64,000 nt of DNA. Origin: an uncultured Alphaproteobacteria bacterium. Its GTDB lineage: Bacteria; Pseudomonadota; Alphaproteobacteria; Methylaequorales; Methylaequoraceae. Below the pieces are notes generated by a model. That model was not told where the DNA came from. It did not search any database and was given only the letters and a program-made list of their open reading frames with translations. Each line of letters opens with the position of its first letter. The first letter of the stretch is position 1. Position numbers and translations under genes: made by a program. Positions 19,557 through 28,832 of this stretch are shown here, piece by piece. The stretch covers positions 1 through 64,000 of the forward strand of contig CABYVV010000006.1 in the NCBI GenBank assembly GCA_902522465.1, in the 5' to 3' direction.

Positions 19557-20192
19557 TTATTTTTTAAATTTTTCTATTAACTTAGAAATGTTATTGTTCA
19601 TAACTTTAAACGAAATTTTATTTACTATTAACTTTGAAGTAATTTTAAGTAAAACTTCAGATTCAATTAAATTATTTTCTTCCAAAGTTTTTCCACTTGA
19701 AACTAAATCAACTATTGTAGAGCAAATCCCAAGCTTGGGTGCAAGTTCAATTGCACCATTAAGTTTTATACATTCAGCTCTAATTCCTTTTTTTGCAAAA
19801 AAGTTTACAACAGTGTTTTTATATTTTGTAGCAACTCTTATGTGTCCTTTGTTTTGGTATTCTTTCTTCATTTTTTCTTTTTTATTAGCGACAGATAACC
19901 TACATTTTCCAATTCCAAGATCTAATACTTTTAAAATCTCATTATAGTTGAATTCATTTAAAACATCATCTCCAGCAATACCTATTTGAGCAGCACCAAG
20001 TGCAACAAACGTTGCAACATCAAATGACCTAACTCTTATAAGAGATAAATCTTTATTATTTGTTTTAAACATTAATTTTCTTGAATCATCCCTAAAGAAT
20101 TCATTCTCTGGAACTATATTTATCTTTTCAAACAATGGAATCACTTCATCTAAAATTCTACCTTTGGGGACTGCTAATATAATCTTTTTCAT
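19557..20192 (-). CDS. hisG: ATP phosphoribosyltransferase, short form
   Basis: LAVPKGRILDE, DVATFVALGAAQIGIAGDDVL, DLVSSGKTLEEN; 211 aa. Confidence 0.95.
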   Translation of the reverse strand: MKKIILAVPKGRILDEVIPLFEKINIVPENEFFRDDSRKLMFKTNNKDLSLIRVRSFDVATFVALGAAQIGIAGDDVLNEFNYNEILKVLDLGIGKCRLSVANKKEKMKKEYQNKGHIRVATKYKNTVVNFFAKKGIRAECIKLNGAIELAPKLGICSTIVDLVSSGKTLEENNLIESEVLLKITSKLIVNKISFKVMNNNISKLIEKFKK

Positions 20193-21457
20193 TTTTTAAT
20201 TCTTTCTATGTTTGCACCACATTTTTTCAGTTTTTTCTCAATCTCTTCATATCCTCTATCTAGATGATAAACTCGGTTTATAATTGTTTTACCATTTGCA
20301 ATTAATCCGGCAATTATTAATGATGAGGAGGCTCTTAGGTCTGTAGCCATTACCTCTGCTCCTTTCAGGTTTTTAGTTTCGCTAACTATTACCTTAGATC
20401 CTTTTTGTTTAAGATTAGCTCCCATTCTAATTAATTCACTTATGTGCATAAACCTATTTTCAAAAATATTTTCTACGATTTCCGATTTACCTTTTGTTTT
20501 TAGTAAAGAGGAAGTTAACTGTGCCTGTAAATCTGTTGGAAATCCTGGGTATTCCTTAGTTTTAATTTTGATTGTTACCTGAGTCTCTTTTATTTTTTTT
20601 ACCAAAAGGCTTTTTCCATTATCTAAAATAATCATGTTAAGAGATTTAAGTGGTTTAAAAATTTTTTGCAGATGTTCAGAAATAGACTTATTTACATTTA
20701 AAAGTTTAATTTTACCAGAACACCCAAAAACGCATAGAGCAAATGTACCTGCTTCAATTCTATCAGGCATAATCTTATATTCACAACCTTTTAATTTCTT
20801 TTTTCCAATTATTTTTATGGTTTTCGAACCATGACCGTGTATATTTGCACCCATTTTGATGAGAAGTTTTGCTAAATCAATTATTTCAGGTTCTCTTGCA
20901 GCGTTTTTTAAAATTGTTTCTCCCTCTGCTAAAGTAGCAGCCATCATAAGATTTTCAGTTGCTCCAACTGAAATTTTTTTTAAATTAATTGTTGATCCCT
21001 TCATTCCTTTTTCACAATTCCCAGTAACATACCCGCTATTAATTTTAAATTTTACTCCCATTCTTTCCAATCCATCTAAATGCAAATTAACTGGTCGTGT
21101 TCCTATTGCACAACCCCCGGGTAATGATACAGAAGCATTCCCATATCTGGCCAGCAAAGGACCCAAAATCAAGAATGAGGCTCTCATTTTCCTTACCAAT
21201 TCATAGGAGGCTGACAAAGACTCAGGGACAAATGATTGAAAATCAATGGTGGTATTTTTTTTATTGACTTTAACATTTAACGATTCCAAAAGTTTAATCA
21301 TCGAATCTATATCAGAGAGTTTTGGCACATTAGAAATAGAAAGCTTTTCATCTGTTAACAATGAGGCGGCCATAATAGGAAGTGCAGAATTTTTAGATCC
21401 ACTAATTTTTATTTCACCAATTAAGGGATTGCCACCAAATATTTGAATTTTATCCAT
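20189..21457 (-). CDS. murA: UDP-N-acetylglucosamine 1-carboxyvinyltransferase
   Basis: GGNPLIGEIKISGSKNSALPIMAASLL, LPGGCAIGTRPVNLHLDGLERMG, ATDLRASSSLIIAGL. Confidence 0.98.
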   Translation of the reverse strand: MDKIQIFGGNPLIGEIKISGSKNSALPIMAASLLTDEKLSISNVPKLSDIDSMIKLLESLNVKVNKKNTTIDFQSFVPESLSASYELVRKMRASFLILGPLLARYGNASVSLPGGCAIGTRPVNLHLDGLERMGVKFKINSGYVTGNCEKGMKGSTINLKKISVGATENLMMAATLAEGETILKNAAREPEIIDLAKLLIKMGANIHGHGSKTIKIIGKKKLKGCEYKIMPDRIEAGTFALCVFGCSGKIKLLNVNKSISEHLQKIFKPLKSLNMIILDNGKSLLVKKIKETQVTIKIKTKEYPGFPTDLQAQLTSSLLKTKGKSEIVENIFENRFMHISELIRMGANLKQKGSKVIVSETKNLKGAEVMATDLRASSSLIIAGLIANGKTIINRVYHLDRGYEEIEKKLKKCGANIERIKK

Positions 21458-21458
21458 T

Positions 21459-22013
21459 TTATAACTTAGGTAAAGTTACTCCTTCTTGAAACATATATTT
21501 ACCTTTTCTATCGGCATAAGAAAGATCACAAACTGAATCTCCTTTGAAAAAAAGGAACTGGGCTGCTCCTTCATTAGCATAAATCTTTGCAGGAAGAGGG
21601 GTTGTATTTGAAAACTCTAAAGTTACATGTCCTTCCCATTCCGGTTCAAGGGGTGTTACATTTACAATTATTCCACATCGAGCATATGTAGATTTTCCTA
21701 CACAAATTACCAAAGTTTCTTTTGGAATTTTAAAATATTCAACTGTCCTTGCAAGTGCAAAACTATTAGGTGGAATTATACAAAAATCTACATCTCTATC
21801 GATAAAACTTGATTCAGAAAAGTTCTTAGGATCAACAGTTGCAGAATTAACATTGGTAAATATTTTAAAATTTCTTGATACTCTTGCATCATAACCATAA
21901 GAAGACAAACCATAAGATAAAACGTCCTTTTTTTCTAATTTATCGATAAATGGCTCTATCATTTTTTGTTCCTTAGCCATTTTTTTTATCCACGAATCAG
22001 GCATTATTGCCAT
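21459..22013 (-). CDS. dcd: dCTP deaminase
   Basis: [61 protein letters not shown]. Confidence 0.97.
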   Translation of the reverse strand: MAIMPDSWIKKMAKEQKMIEPFIDKLEKKDVLSYGLSSYGYDARVSRNFKIFTNVNSATVDPKNFSESSFIDRDVDFCIIPPNSFALARTVEYFKIPKETLVICVGKSTYARCGIIVNVTPLEPEWEGHVTLEFSNTTPLPAKIYANEGAAQFLFFKGDSVCDLSYADRKGKYMFQEGVTLPKL

Positions 22014-22092
22014 TTATTTTCTCCTTTCTTCTTCTTAAATTTTTCTTCAATGCTTTAGATAGTCTTTCCAATCTTTTTTGATTTTTATTCAT
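21997..22092 (-). CDS. 31-aa basic microprotein overlapping the dcd start ([31 protein letters not shown])
   Basis: ATG ORF with 17-nt overlap of dcd start; resembles short Arg/Lys-rich 'RLxxALxxNLRRRK' proteins remembered from alphaproteobacteria. Confidence 0.5.
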   Translation of the reverse strand: MNKNQKRLERLSKALKKNLRRRKEKINGNNA

Positions 22093-22102
22093 TAATTATA
22101 TC

Positions 22103-22453
22103 TTACTTTTTTAATTTATTATATTTTACAGAGATTCCCTTTGATAGTTTTATAGGATACTTTTTCTTATTTTTTTTTATTTTTTCAATACATGCTTGCT
22201 CAAGATTTATTTTTGCAATATCTGCAAATCTTAAAAGATAAAGCATTACATCAGCTATTTCTTCATTAATAAGCTTGAAATTCTTTTTTTGTTTCCAGAA
22301 ATCAGAATCTTCTTTCTCCCACTGAAAAATTTCCAGAAGTTCTGATGACTCAATATTTATAGATAAAGCTAAGTTTTTAAGACTATGAAACTGATTCCAA
22401 TTTCTATCTTCTGCAAACTTTCTCAATTGTCTTTGAATTTTCAATTCATTCAT
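22103..22453 (-). CDS. MazG-like nucleotide pyrophosphohydrolase
   Basis: FHSLKNLALSINIESSELLEIFQW…INEEIADVMLYLLRFAD. Confidence 0.9.
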   Translation of the reverse strand: MNELKIQRQLRKFAEDRNWNQFHSLKNLALSINIESSELLEIFQWEKEDSDFWKQKKNFKLINEEIADVMLYLLRFADIAKINLEQACIEKIKKNKKKYPIKLSKGISVKYNKLKK

Positions 22454-22607
22454 TTCTTAAAATTACTCTCAATTTTTAAAAGATATATTAAAAAATAAAA
22501 TATTTCTCTTTACCAACACCATTATACATTAATATTTATTAAATTTACGAAAAGAAAAAATCAAAAAAAAATTTTTTTTTATTTAAAATTTGTTAATCTC
22601 TATTCGT

Positions 22608-24227
22608 ATGATCGATATTATTTGGGGAAGACTTTCATTATTATTTTACACTGCTATTTTTTCGATTATATCAGTTGTTGGTCTGTTTTATTCAAATATC
22701 TTTATTCCTTTTTTTCTAATTAACTTTTTTTTATTTGTAATATCCATTAAAGACTTTATGCAAAAAAAAAGATCTGTATTGTCTAATTTTCCTTTATTAG
22801 GGAGATTTAGATTCTTATTAGAGAGTATAAGACCTGAGCTTAGACAATACTATTGGGAATCCGATGATGATGAGGTTCCTTATTCGAGAAATCAAAGAAC
22901 AATGGTATATCAAAGATCAAAAAATATTGGTGGGGTAAGACCTTTTGGATCATTAGAGAATATGTATAATGATGATTTTGTTTGGCTAAATCATTCAATA
23001 ACACCTACAAGCATTAAAAAAGCAGATTTTAGAACCAAAGTTGGAGTTGGGCAAAATTCATATGATATGTCTGTTTTAAATATTTCAGGAACTTCATTTG
23101 GTGCAATTTCACCACCGGCAATAACTTCACTAAGTAGAGCAGCAAAAATTGGAAAATTTGCTCACAACACAGGTGAAGGTTCGATGTCGAAGTATCACTT
23201 AAAAGGGGGAGGAGATACAGTCTGGCAAATTTCTTCCGGTTATTTTGGATGCAGAGACAAAAAAGGAAATTTTTGTCAAGAAACATTCAAAAAGAAAGCA
23301 AATAATAAACAAATAAAAATGATAGAAATTAAAATAAGTCAAGGAGCAAAACCTGGGCATGGTGGGATGTTACTAGCTCCAAAAGTAACAGAAGAAATTG
23401 CCAAAACTAGAGGAATCGATGTGGGAAAAGATTGTATCTCTCCCTCTAAACACAAAGAATTTTCAAATCCTAGTGAATTGTTAAATTTTGTCGAAAAATT
23501 AAAAAAACTTTCTGGTCAAAAACCAGTGGGAATAAAAATGTGTATTGGGCACCCATGGGAATTAATATCTATTGTGAAGGCGATGGTAACTAAAAAAAAA
23601 TATATTGATTTTATAACTATTGACGGTGCTGAAGGAGGTACTGGTGCTGCTCCAGCAGAATTTACAGATCACCTAGGATCTCCCTTAAAAGATGCAATAA
23701 TTTTTGTTGATAATGCACTGATTGGTTCAAACCTAAGAAATAGAGTTAAAATAGGGGTCTCTGGGAAAATTGTTACAGCTTTTGATATGGCTCATATGTG
23801 TGCTTTGGGTGCAGATTGGATTAATATGGCCAGACCCTTTATGTTTTCAATTGGCTGCATTCAATGTAGATCGTGTCACACAGGAGAATGCCCTACTGGA
23901 ATTGCAACAATGGATCCCCTTCGTTACAGGGCGATTGATATTGAGGACAGATCAGAGAGGGCTTTTAATTTTCACAAAAATACATTATTTGTTTTCAAAG
24001 AGTTACTTGAGTCTGTCGGAGTTAACCATCCCTCTGAGTTGAACAGAAGACATATTGTAAGAAGACTCTCTGAGAGTGAGATCAGGTTAGCCGATCAAAT
24101 TTATCCTAAGGCCACAACTGGTGAATTGCTTAAAGAAAAAGGCAATAAAAAAATTGCTGACCCTAGATTAAATGTTTATTGGAAGAAAGTTACATCTAAT
24201 AGTTTCAATTTTATAAATAAAACCTAG
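22608..24227 (+). CDS. FMN-binding glutamate synthase family protein
   Basis: EISQGAKPGHGGMLLAPKVT-type motif, TIDGAEGGTGAAPAEFTDHLG, CIQCRSCHTGECPTGIATMDP; start moved to the ATG at 22608. Confidence 0.93.
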   Translation: MIDIIWGRLSLLFYTAIFSIISVVGLFYSNIFIPFFLINFFLFVISIKDFMQKKRSVLSNFPLLGRFRFLLESIRPELRQYYWESDDDEVPYSRNQRTMVYQRSKNIGGVRPFGSLENMYNDDFVWLNHSITPTSIKKADFRTKVGVGQNSYDMSVLNISGTSFGAISPPAITSLSRAAKIGKFAHNTGEGSMSKYHLKGGGDTVWQISSGYFGCRDKKGNFCQETFKKKANNKQIKMIEIKISQGAKPGHGGMLLAPKVTEEIAKTRGIDVGKDCISPSKHKEFSNPSELLNFVEKLKKLSGQKPVGIKMCIGHPWELISIVKAMVTKKKYIDFITIDGAEGGTGAAPAEFTDHLGSPLKDAIIFVDNALIGSNLRNRVKIGVSGKIVTAFDMAHMCALGADWINMARPFMFSIGCIQCRSCHTGECPTGIATMDPLRYRAIDIEDRSERAFNFHKNTLFVFKELLESVGVNHPSELNRRHIVRRLSESEIRLADQIYPKATTGELLKEKGNKKIADPRLNVYWKKVTSNSFNFINKT

Positions 24228-24315
24228 ATAAATAATATTCAAACTATTTAAAAATTCATTTATTATAAGACCATGATCAATTTAAATAATTTTGATTCTT
24301 TTTTAACTTTCCCAT

Positions 24316-24389
24316 GCCCTCTTAGTTTAATAGTAAAACAGGGTCTTGGTAAGACTCAGCCACTGGAGCGTAACCAGTAGAGGGCACCA
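24316..24389 (+). ncRNA. tRNA-Thr(GGT)-like structured element with non-canonical D- and T-loops; either an atypical tRNA or a tRNA-like 5'-UTR regulator
   Basis: GCCCTCT/AGAGGGC acceptor (7 bp), GTTT/AAAC D-stem with loop AATAGTA, GGGTC/GACTC anticodon stem with loop TTGGTAA, ACTGG/CCAGT T-stem with loop AGCGTAA, then ACCA; 2 nt before the next ATG. Confidence 0.6.
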
Positions 24390-24391
24390 AA

Positions 24392-25600
24392 ATGAAAAAA
24401 GGTTTAACTAAGAATATATTTTATGGTTTCTTTTTTGGAATCTTATTAGGTATTACTTTGTCAATAGTCAAACTTCCAAACGGTTTTGAAAATACAATAC
24501 TAGATTTTTTAAATTTTGGTGGAGATGTTTTTTTGAAAACAATCAAAATGTTGGTTGTTCCTATCGTTTTTTTCTCGATCGTTAATGGTGTTGCCAACTT
24601 AAATAATATTAACTCACTGGGAAGAATTGGTTTTAAATCAATTTTTCTATATTTAACAACAACATTTTTAGCAATTACTATTTCTTTAATTTTAGCAAAT
24701 TTTTTTAATCCTGGAAAAGGAGTTAATTTTAATGTTGATACAAAATCGATTGATATATCTGACCCACCATCTTTCTTGGAAATTATTTTGAATATTATCC
24801 CTAGCAATCCGTTTCAATCTCTAGTCAATGGGGAAATGCTTCAGGTTATTTTTTTTTCAATTCTTCTAGGAAGTGCAATTTCTTTATTAAAAAAAAATTC
24901 ATCATTAAAAAAAAATTTTAACGACCTCAACGATGTTGTTATGAAAATTCTATCCATTGTTATGGTTTTTGCTCCAATAGGGATATTTTGTTTAATTTCA
25001 AAAACCTTTGCAACTCAGGGTTTATCATCTATTTTAGAGTTATTTAAATACTTTATATTAGTTATTGTTGCTTTAATTACTCATTTATTAATAGTATATT
25101 TACCAATTATAAAATTTTATGGAAACATAAATATACTTAAATTCTTTTCAGGTCTCAAAGATGCTCTTATTTTCTCATTTTCTACATCAAGTAGTAGTGC
25201 AACCATCCCTATTACATTAAGTTGTCTTAAAAAAAACCTTGATGTAAAAGATAATGTTGCTTCATTCACAGTTCCATTGGGTGCAACAATTAATATGGAT
25301 GGTACGGCCATCATGCAGGGTATTGCAACTATTTTTATATCAAATTTATATGGCATTGACTTAATTCTCTCCGATTATGTTTCTATAATTTTAACAGCAA
25401 CACTTGCATCTGTGGGGACTGCCGGTGTTCCTGGGGTTGGAATTATAATGTTAGGTATGGTCCTAGGACAAGTTGGCCTACCGTTAGAAGGTATAGCAAT
25501 TGTTATGGGAGTTGATAGATTTTTAGATATGTTAAGAACTTCGCTAAATATTTCTGGTGATGCTATGGTATCAATTGTTGTGAATAAAAGTGAAAATTGA
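24392..25600 (+). CDS. Dicarboxylate/amino acid:cation symporter (DAACS family)
   Basis: FSTSSSSATIPITL, VPLGATINMDGTAIMQG, LASVGTAGVPGVGIIML, DRFLDMLRTSLNISGDAM. Confidence 0.95.
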   Translation: MKKGLTKNIFYGFFFGILLGITLSIVKLPNGFENTILDFLNFGGDVFLKTIKMLVVPIVFFSIVNGVANLNNINSLGRIGFKSIFLYLTTTFLAITISLILANFFNPGKGVNFNVDTKSIDISDPPSFLEIILNIIPSNPFQSLVNGEMLQVIFFSILLGSAISLLKKNSSLKKNFNDLNDVVMKILSIVMVFAPIGIFCLISKTFATQGLSSILELFKYFILVIVALITHLLIVYLPIIKFYGNINILKFFSGLKDALIFSFSTSSSSATIPITLSCLKKNLDVKDNVASFTVPLGATINMDGTAIMQGIATIFISNLYGIDLILSDYVSIILTATLASVGTAGVPGVGIIMLGMVLGQVGLPLEGIAIVMGVDRFLDMLRTSLNISGDAMVSIVVNKSEN

Positions 25601-25773
25601 TGAAGTGGTATAGTATAGAGTTAGAAGTTACTTTTTACGGAAAGAGTTTCGAAACAGTTCAGGCAGCAGATAAGGAAGAAGCAAAGTTAATTGCAATAAA
25701 AAAAACTGAGAAAAACTTAAATGTTTCAAGTAAAATGATATTTGTTACACAAACTAAGGAAATCAATCCTTAA
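25600..25773 (+). CDS. 57-aa microprotein translationally coupled to the symporter (MKWYSIELEVTFYGKSFETVQAADKEEAKLIAIKKTEKNLNVSSKMIFVTQTKEINP)
   Basis: ATGA-type overlap (TGATG) with the preceding stop; DpnD/PcfM-like 'V.A.d.eEA...A' look. Confidence 0.55.
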   Translation: MKWYSIELEVTFYGKSFETVQAADKEEAKLIAIKKTEKNLNVSSKMIFVTQTKEINP

Positions 25774-27091
25774 ACAAAACTTTTTTTCCAGCTACTTCAT
25801 CAATAATTTGATTTTCCTCCATTACTAACTTGCCATTTACTATAGTAAAAACTGGAATACCTTTAATTTTTAAACCGTCATAAGGAGTCCACTTTGATTT
25901 ACTATGAATCCAATCATTTGTTATGGTAAATTCTTTATTTAAATCTATAACAGTCAAGTCTGCATCATAATCGATTTCAATTTTCCCTTTATTCATTATA
26001 CTATAAATTTTACATGGGTTTTCGCATACTAGTCTTACTAGATCAAAAATCGATAACTTTCCTTTATTCACAAAATTGAGCATTATTGGTAGTAGAGTTT
26101 GAACACCAGTCATACCAGAGGGAGAATCTGGATATGATTTATTTTTTTCTTGGATAGTATGGGGAGCGTGATCTGATCCAATGACGTCAATAACTTTTTG
26201 TGATAAGCCATCCCAAAGACCAAGATTGTGTGTCTTGTCTCTGATAGGAGGATTCATTTGAGAAAATGTTCCTAGTTTTTTATAACATTCTGGAGAATTA
26301 AAAAATAGATGTTGAGGAGTAACTTCACAAGTAGCAATATCTTTATTGTTTGCTAACAATTCTACTTCATCTTTAGTTGATAGGTGAAGAATATGAATTT
26401 TTTTTTTTGCTTCGTGAGCTAATTTCAATAATCTCTTTGTACAACTGACTGCTGAAGTTGTATCTCTTATCTCTGGGTGGTTAAATACTGATAATTTATT
26501 TTCTGAAAATTCTTTTGCTCTAAGTCTCAGTCTGTATTCATCCTCACTATGTACAGCTATCATCTTCTTTGATACTTTTAAAATTTCTAAAACACTTTTG
26601 TCATCTTCAACTAACAGATCACCAGTGGAAGAGCCCATAAAAATCTTGACTCCACAGCAACCTGTAAAAGATTCAAGTTCCCTAATTTCATGAATATTCT
26701 CTTTAGAGGCACCTGCAAAAAAACTGTAATTACAGAAACTATTTTTTTCTGCTATTTGAAATTTTTTTTCTAATTCCCGTAAACATGTTGTGGGTGGTAT
26801 TGTATTCGGCATTTCAAAAAAAGTTGTAACTCCTCCTGCAACAGCTCCTTTTGATCCATGCTTTATGTCCTCTTTATGAGTAAGGCCTGGCTCTCTGAAA
26901 TGAACCTGAGTATCGATAGCACCAGGCATGACGGTTAAACCAGTAATATCTATTATTTTATCAGCAGACATTTTTGACAAATCACCAATTTCTTTGATCA
27001 AACAATTAGAAATCCCAACATCTAGTTTATCAATTTTTTTATTTGGTAAAACTAACTCACCTCCCTTTAAAATTATATCGAAATTTATCAT
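25763..27091 (-). CDS. pyrC: Dihydroorotase-type amidohydrolase
   Basis: VMPGAIDTQVHFREPGLTHKED, GGVTTFFEMPNT, HVLHLST-like, VIGSDHAPH; start placed at MINFDIILKGG to avoid overlapping asnB. Confidence 0.88.
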   Translation of the reverse strand: MINFDIILKGGELVLPNKKIDKLDVGISNCLIKEIGDLSKMSADKIIDITGLTVMPGAIDTQVHFREPGLTHKEDIKHGSKGAVAGGVTTFFEMPNTIPPTTCLRELEKKFQIAEKNSFCNYSFFAGASKENIHEIRELESFTGCCGVKIFMGSSTGDLLVEDDKSVLEILKVSKKMIAVHSEDEYRLRLRAKEFSENKLSVFNHPEIRDTTSAVSCTKRLLKLAHEAKKKIHILHLSTKDEVELLANNKDIATCEVTPQHLFFNSPECYKKLGTFSQMNPPIRDKTHNLGLWDGLSQKVIDVIGSDHAPHTIQEKNKSYPDSPSGMTGVQTLLPIMLNFVNKGKLSIFDLVRLVCENPCKIYSIMNKGKIEIDYDADLTVIDLNKEFTITNDWIHSKSKWTPYDGLKIKGIPVFTIVNGKLVMEENQIIDEVAGKKVLFKD

Positions 27092-27101
27092 ATTAATTTT
27101 T

Positions 27102-28832
27102 TCATGCATTCGTAGATATGATATCAAAAAAATTACCTTTTGCTTCAATACCTTTGATATTTATCAAATACCAAGCTGTAAAGAATAAAATATGCCAAAG
27201 AGGTTTTGCAAATTTTTTATTTTTCTTGACACATTTAAAAATAAATTTTTGTTCGTCTTCGTTAATATAATTTTTCAAAAAATCTTGCTTAGGTAATAAG
27301 TTTTCTAAGTCATTAATTTTATTGGGAATCCAATCATAAATTGGAACTGTAAATCCAATTTTTTTTTCAAACGCATTGTAAAAGGTCACCTTTTTTTTTA
27401 AATAATCCCTTATATAATATTTTCCAAATCCTCTGCTTATTTTTTCTTTATCATCAATGTAAAAAAGATCTTTAAATAACTTTTTGTCAATAAATGGGGT
27501 TCTTCCCTCCATTCCAAATGCCATAAGACATCTATCAAGTTTTACTAGCAAATTATTAGGCATCCAATTATTGTAATCAAAGTACTGCATTTTTTGAAGG
27601 AAAGTATTTCCAAAATATTTTATCTTATAGTCATTTTTTTCTAAATCCTGTGACCAATAATTAAATTTGTGTTTTAAAAGATCTTCAAATGCACCCTTTG
27701 GATAATAGCTTTTTTTTTTGAATAATATTCTTTGTGTTTTTTTATAGCGTCCATATCCTCCAAAAAGTTCATCTCCACCTTCCCCTGTTATTGCGACTTT
27801 AAATTTTTTTGAAGCAATGCTAGCTAATTTGAATGTGGGTAAAATAGCATAATCAGCAATTGGCTCATCAATTTTTTTTGCAGCAAATGGTATCCAATCC
27901 CAAAAATCATTTTCACTAAAATTAATTTTAATATGGTCTACATTAAAGTTTTTTGTTATTTCGTTTAAGTTGCAATCAAGTCCATCATCGAAAGATACTG
28001 AATAAGCCGTCATATTTTTCTTTCTAAGTAAATTCATGTGATATAATAAAAGCATTGAATCAATACCACCTGAAAAAAATAAACAATAAGGAACGTCGCT
28101 TCTAAGATGGGATTTCACCGATTCATTGATAAGTTCATTTAAAGAAACTCTTTTAAAATTATTTTTTTTTTTTTCTGGTAATGAGTTGGTAATACTACTT
28201 GTAATTTTTCCATCTTTAATAACAAGTGTCTGGCCTGGCGCTATCCTATTTATCCCTTCAAATATTGTTTCTGTTCCTGAACAATATTGAAGTTGCATTA
28301 CCTCATTCACTTTAAAATTATTAATCTTACTTTTTTTGTTTCTTATTAACTTTATTGGATTTAATTCAGAACAAAATATTATACCCTCATCCTCTAATGA
28401 AAAGTAGAGAGGTTTTATTCCAAATTCATCTCTAGCTAAAATTACCTCATTTCTTTTTTTATCAAAAATAACAAATGCAAACATACCCCTTAATCTACTA
28501 AATCCGTTTACACCATATTTATCATATAAAGCTAAAATAGATTCCGAATCAGAATTTGTTAAAAATTTATAGGATTTATTAACCTTCCTTATATCTAGAT
28601 CATTATAAATCTCTCCATTAGCAACTAACACATATTTCTCGTTCTCAATAGGTTGGTTCCCAGATTCTAAATCAACAATCGATAATCTAGTATGTATAAG
28701 TGTTAAATTTTTACTAACAAAGGAACCAGAATTATCTGGACCTCTATGCGAAATATAGTTTTTAATTTCTAAAAATCTTTTTGAAAGTTTTGGGTTTGAT
28801 TTTTTAAAAGAAAATCCAGCTATTCCACACAT
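27102..28832 (-). CDS. asnB: Asparagine synthetase (glutamine-hydrolysing) family
   Basis: MCGIAGFSF, ISHRGPDNSG, LFFSGGIDSMLL, ITGEGGDELFGGYGRY, MEGRTPFIDKKL. Confidence 0.92.
   Translation of the reverse strand: MCGIAGFSFKKSNPKLSKRFLEIKNYISHRGPDNSGSFVSKNLTLIHTRLSIVDLESGNQPIENEKYVLVANGEIYNDLDIRKVNKSYKFLTNSDSESILALYDKYGVNGFSRLRGMFAFVIFDKKRNEVILARDEFGIKPLYFSLEDEGIIFCSELNPIKLIRNKKSKINNFKVNEVMQLQYCSGTETIFEGINRIAPGQTLVIKDGKITSSITNSLPEKKKNNFKRVSLNELINESVKSHLRSDVPYCLFFSGGIDSMLLLYHMNLLRKKNMTAYSVSFDDGLDCNLNEITKNFNVDHIKINFSENDFWDWIPFAAKKIDEPIADYAILPTFKLASIASKKFKVAITGEGGDELFGGYGRYKKTQRILFKKKSYYPKGAFEDLLKHKFNYWSQDLEKNDYKIKYFGNTFLQKMQYFDYNNWMPNNLLVKLDRCLMAFGMEGRTPFIDKKLFKDLFYIDDKEKISRGFGKYYIRDYLKKKVTFYNAFEKKIGFTVPIYDWIPNKINDLENLLPKQDFLKNYINEDEQKFIFKCVKKNKKFAKPLWHILFFTAWYLINIKGIEAKGNFFDIISTNA

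Noticed and set aside
20634-21812. Plus-strand ORFs inside murA/dcd (20634, 20856, 21246, 21627)
   Set aside because: Antisense shadow frames of conserved genes.
23770-24042. 90-aa + strand ORF within the glutamate-synthase-like gene
   Set aside because: Alternate-frame ORF in a conserved Fe-S/FMN coding region.
27091-27148. Overlap of dihydroorotase and asnB coding regions
   Set aside because: Artifact of an over-long ORF start; the natural start MINFDIILKGG at 27091 removes it.
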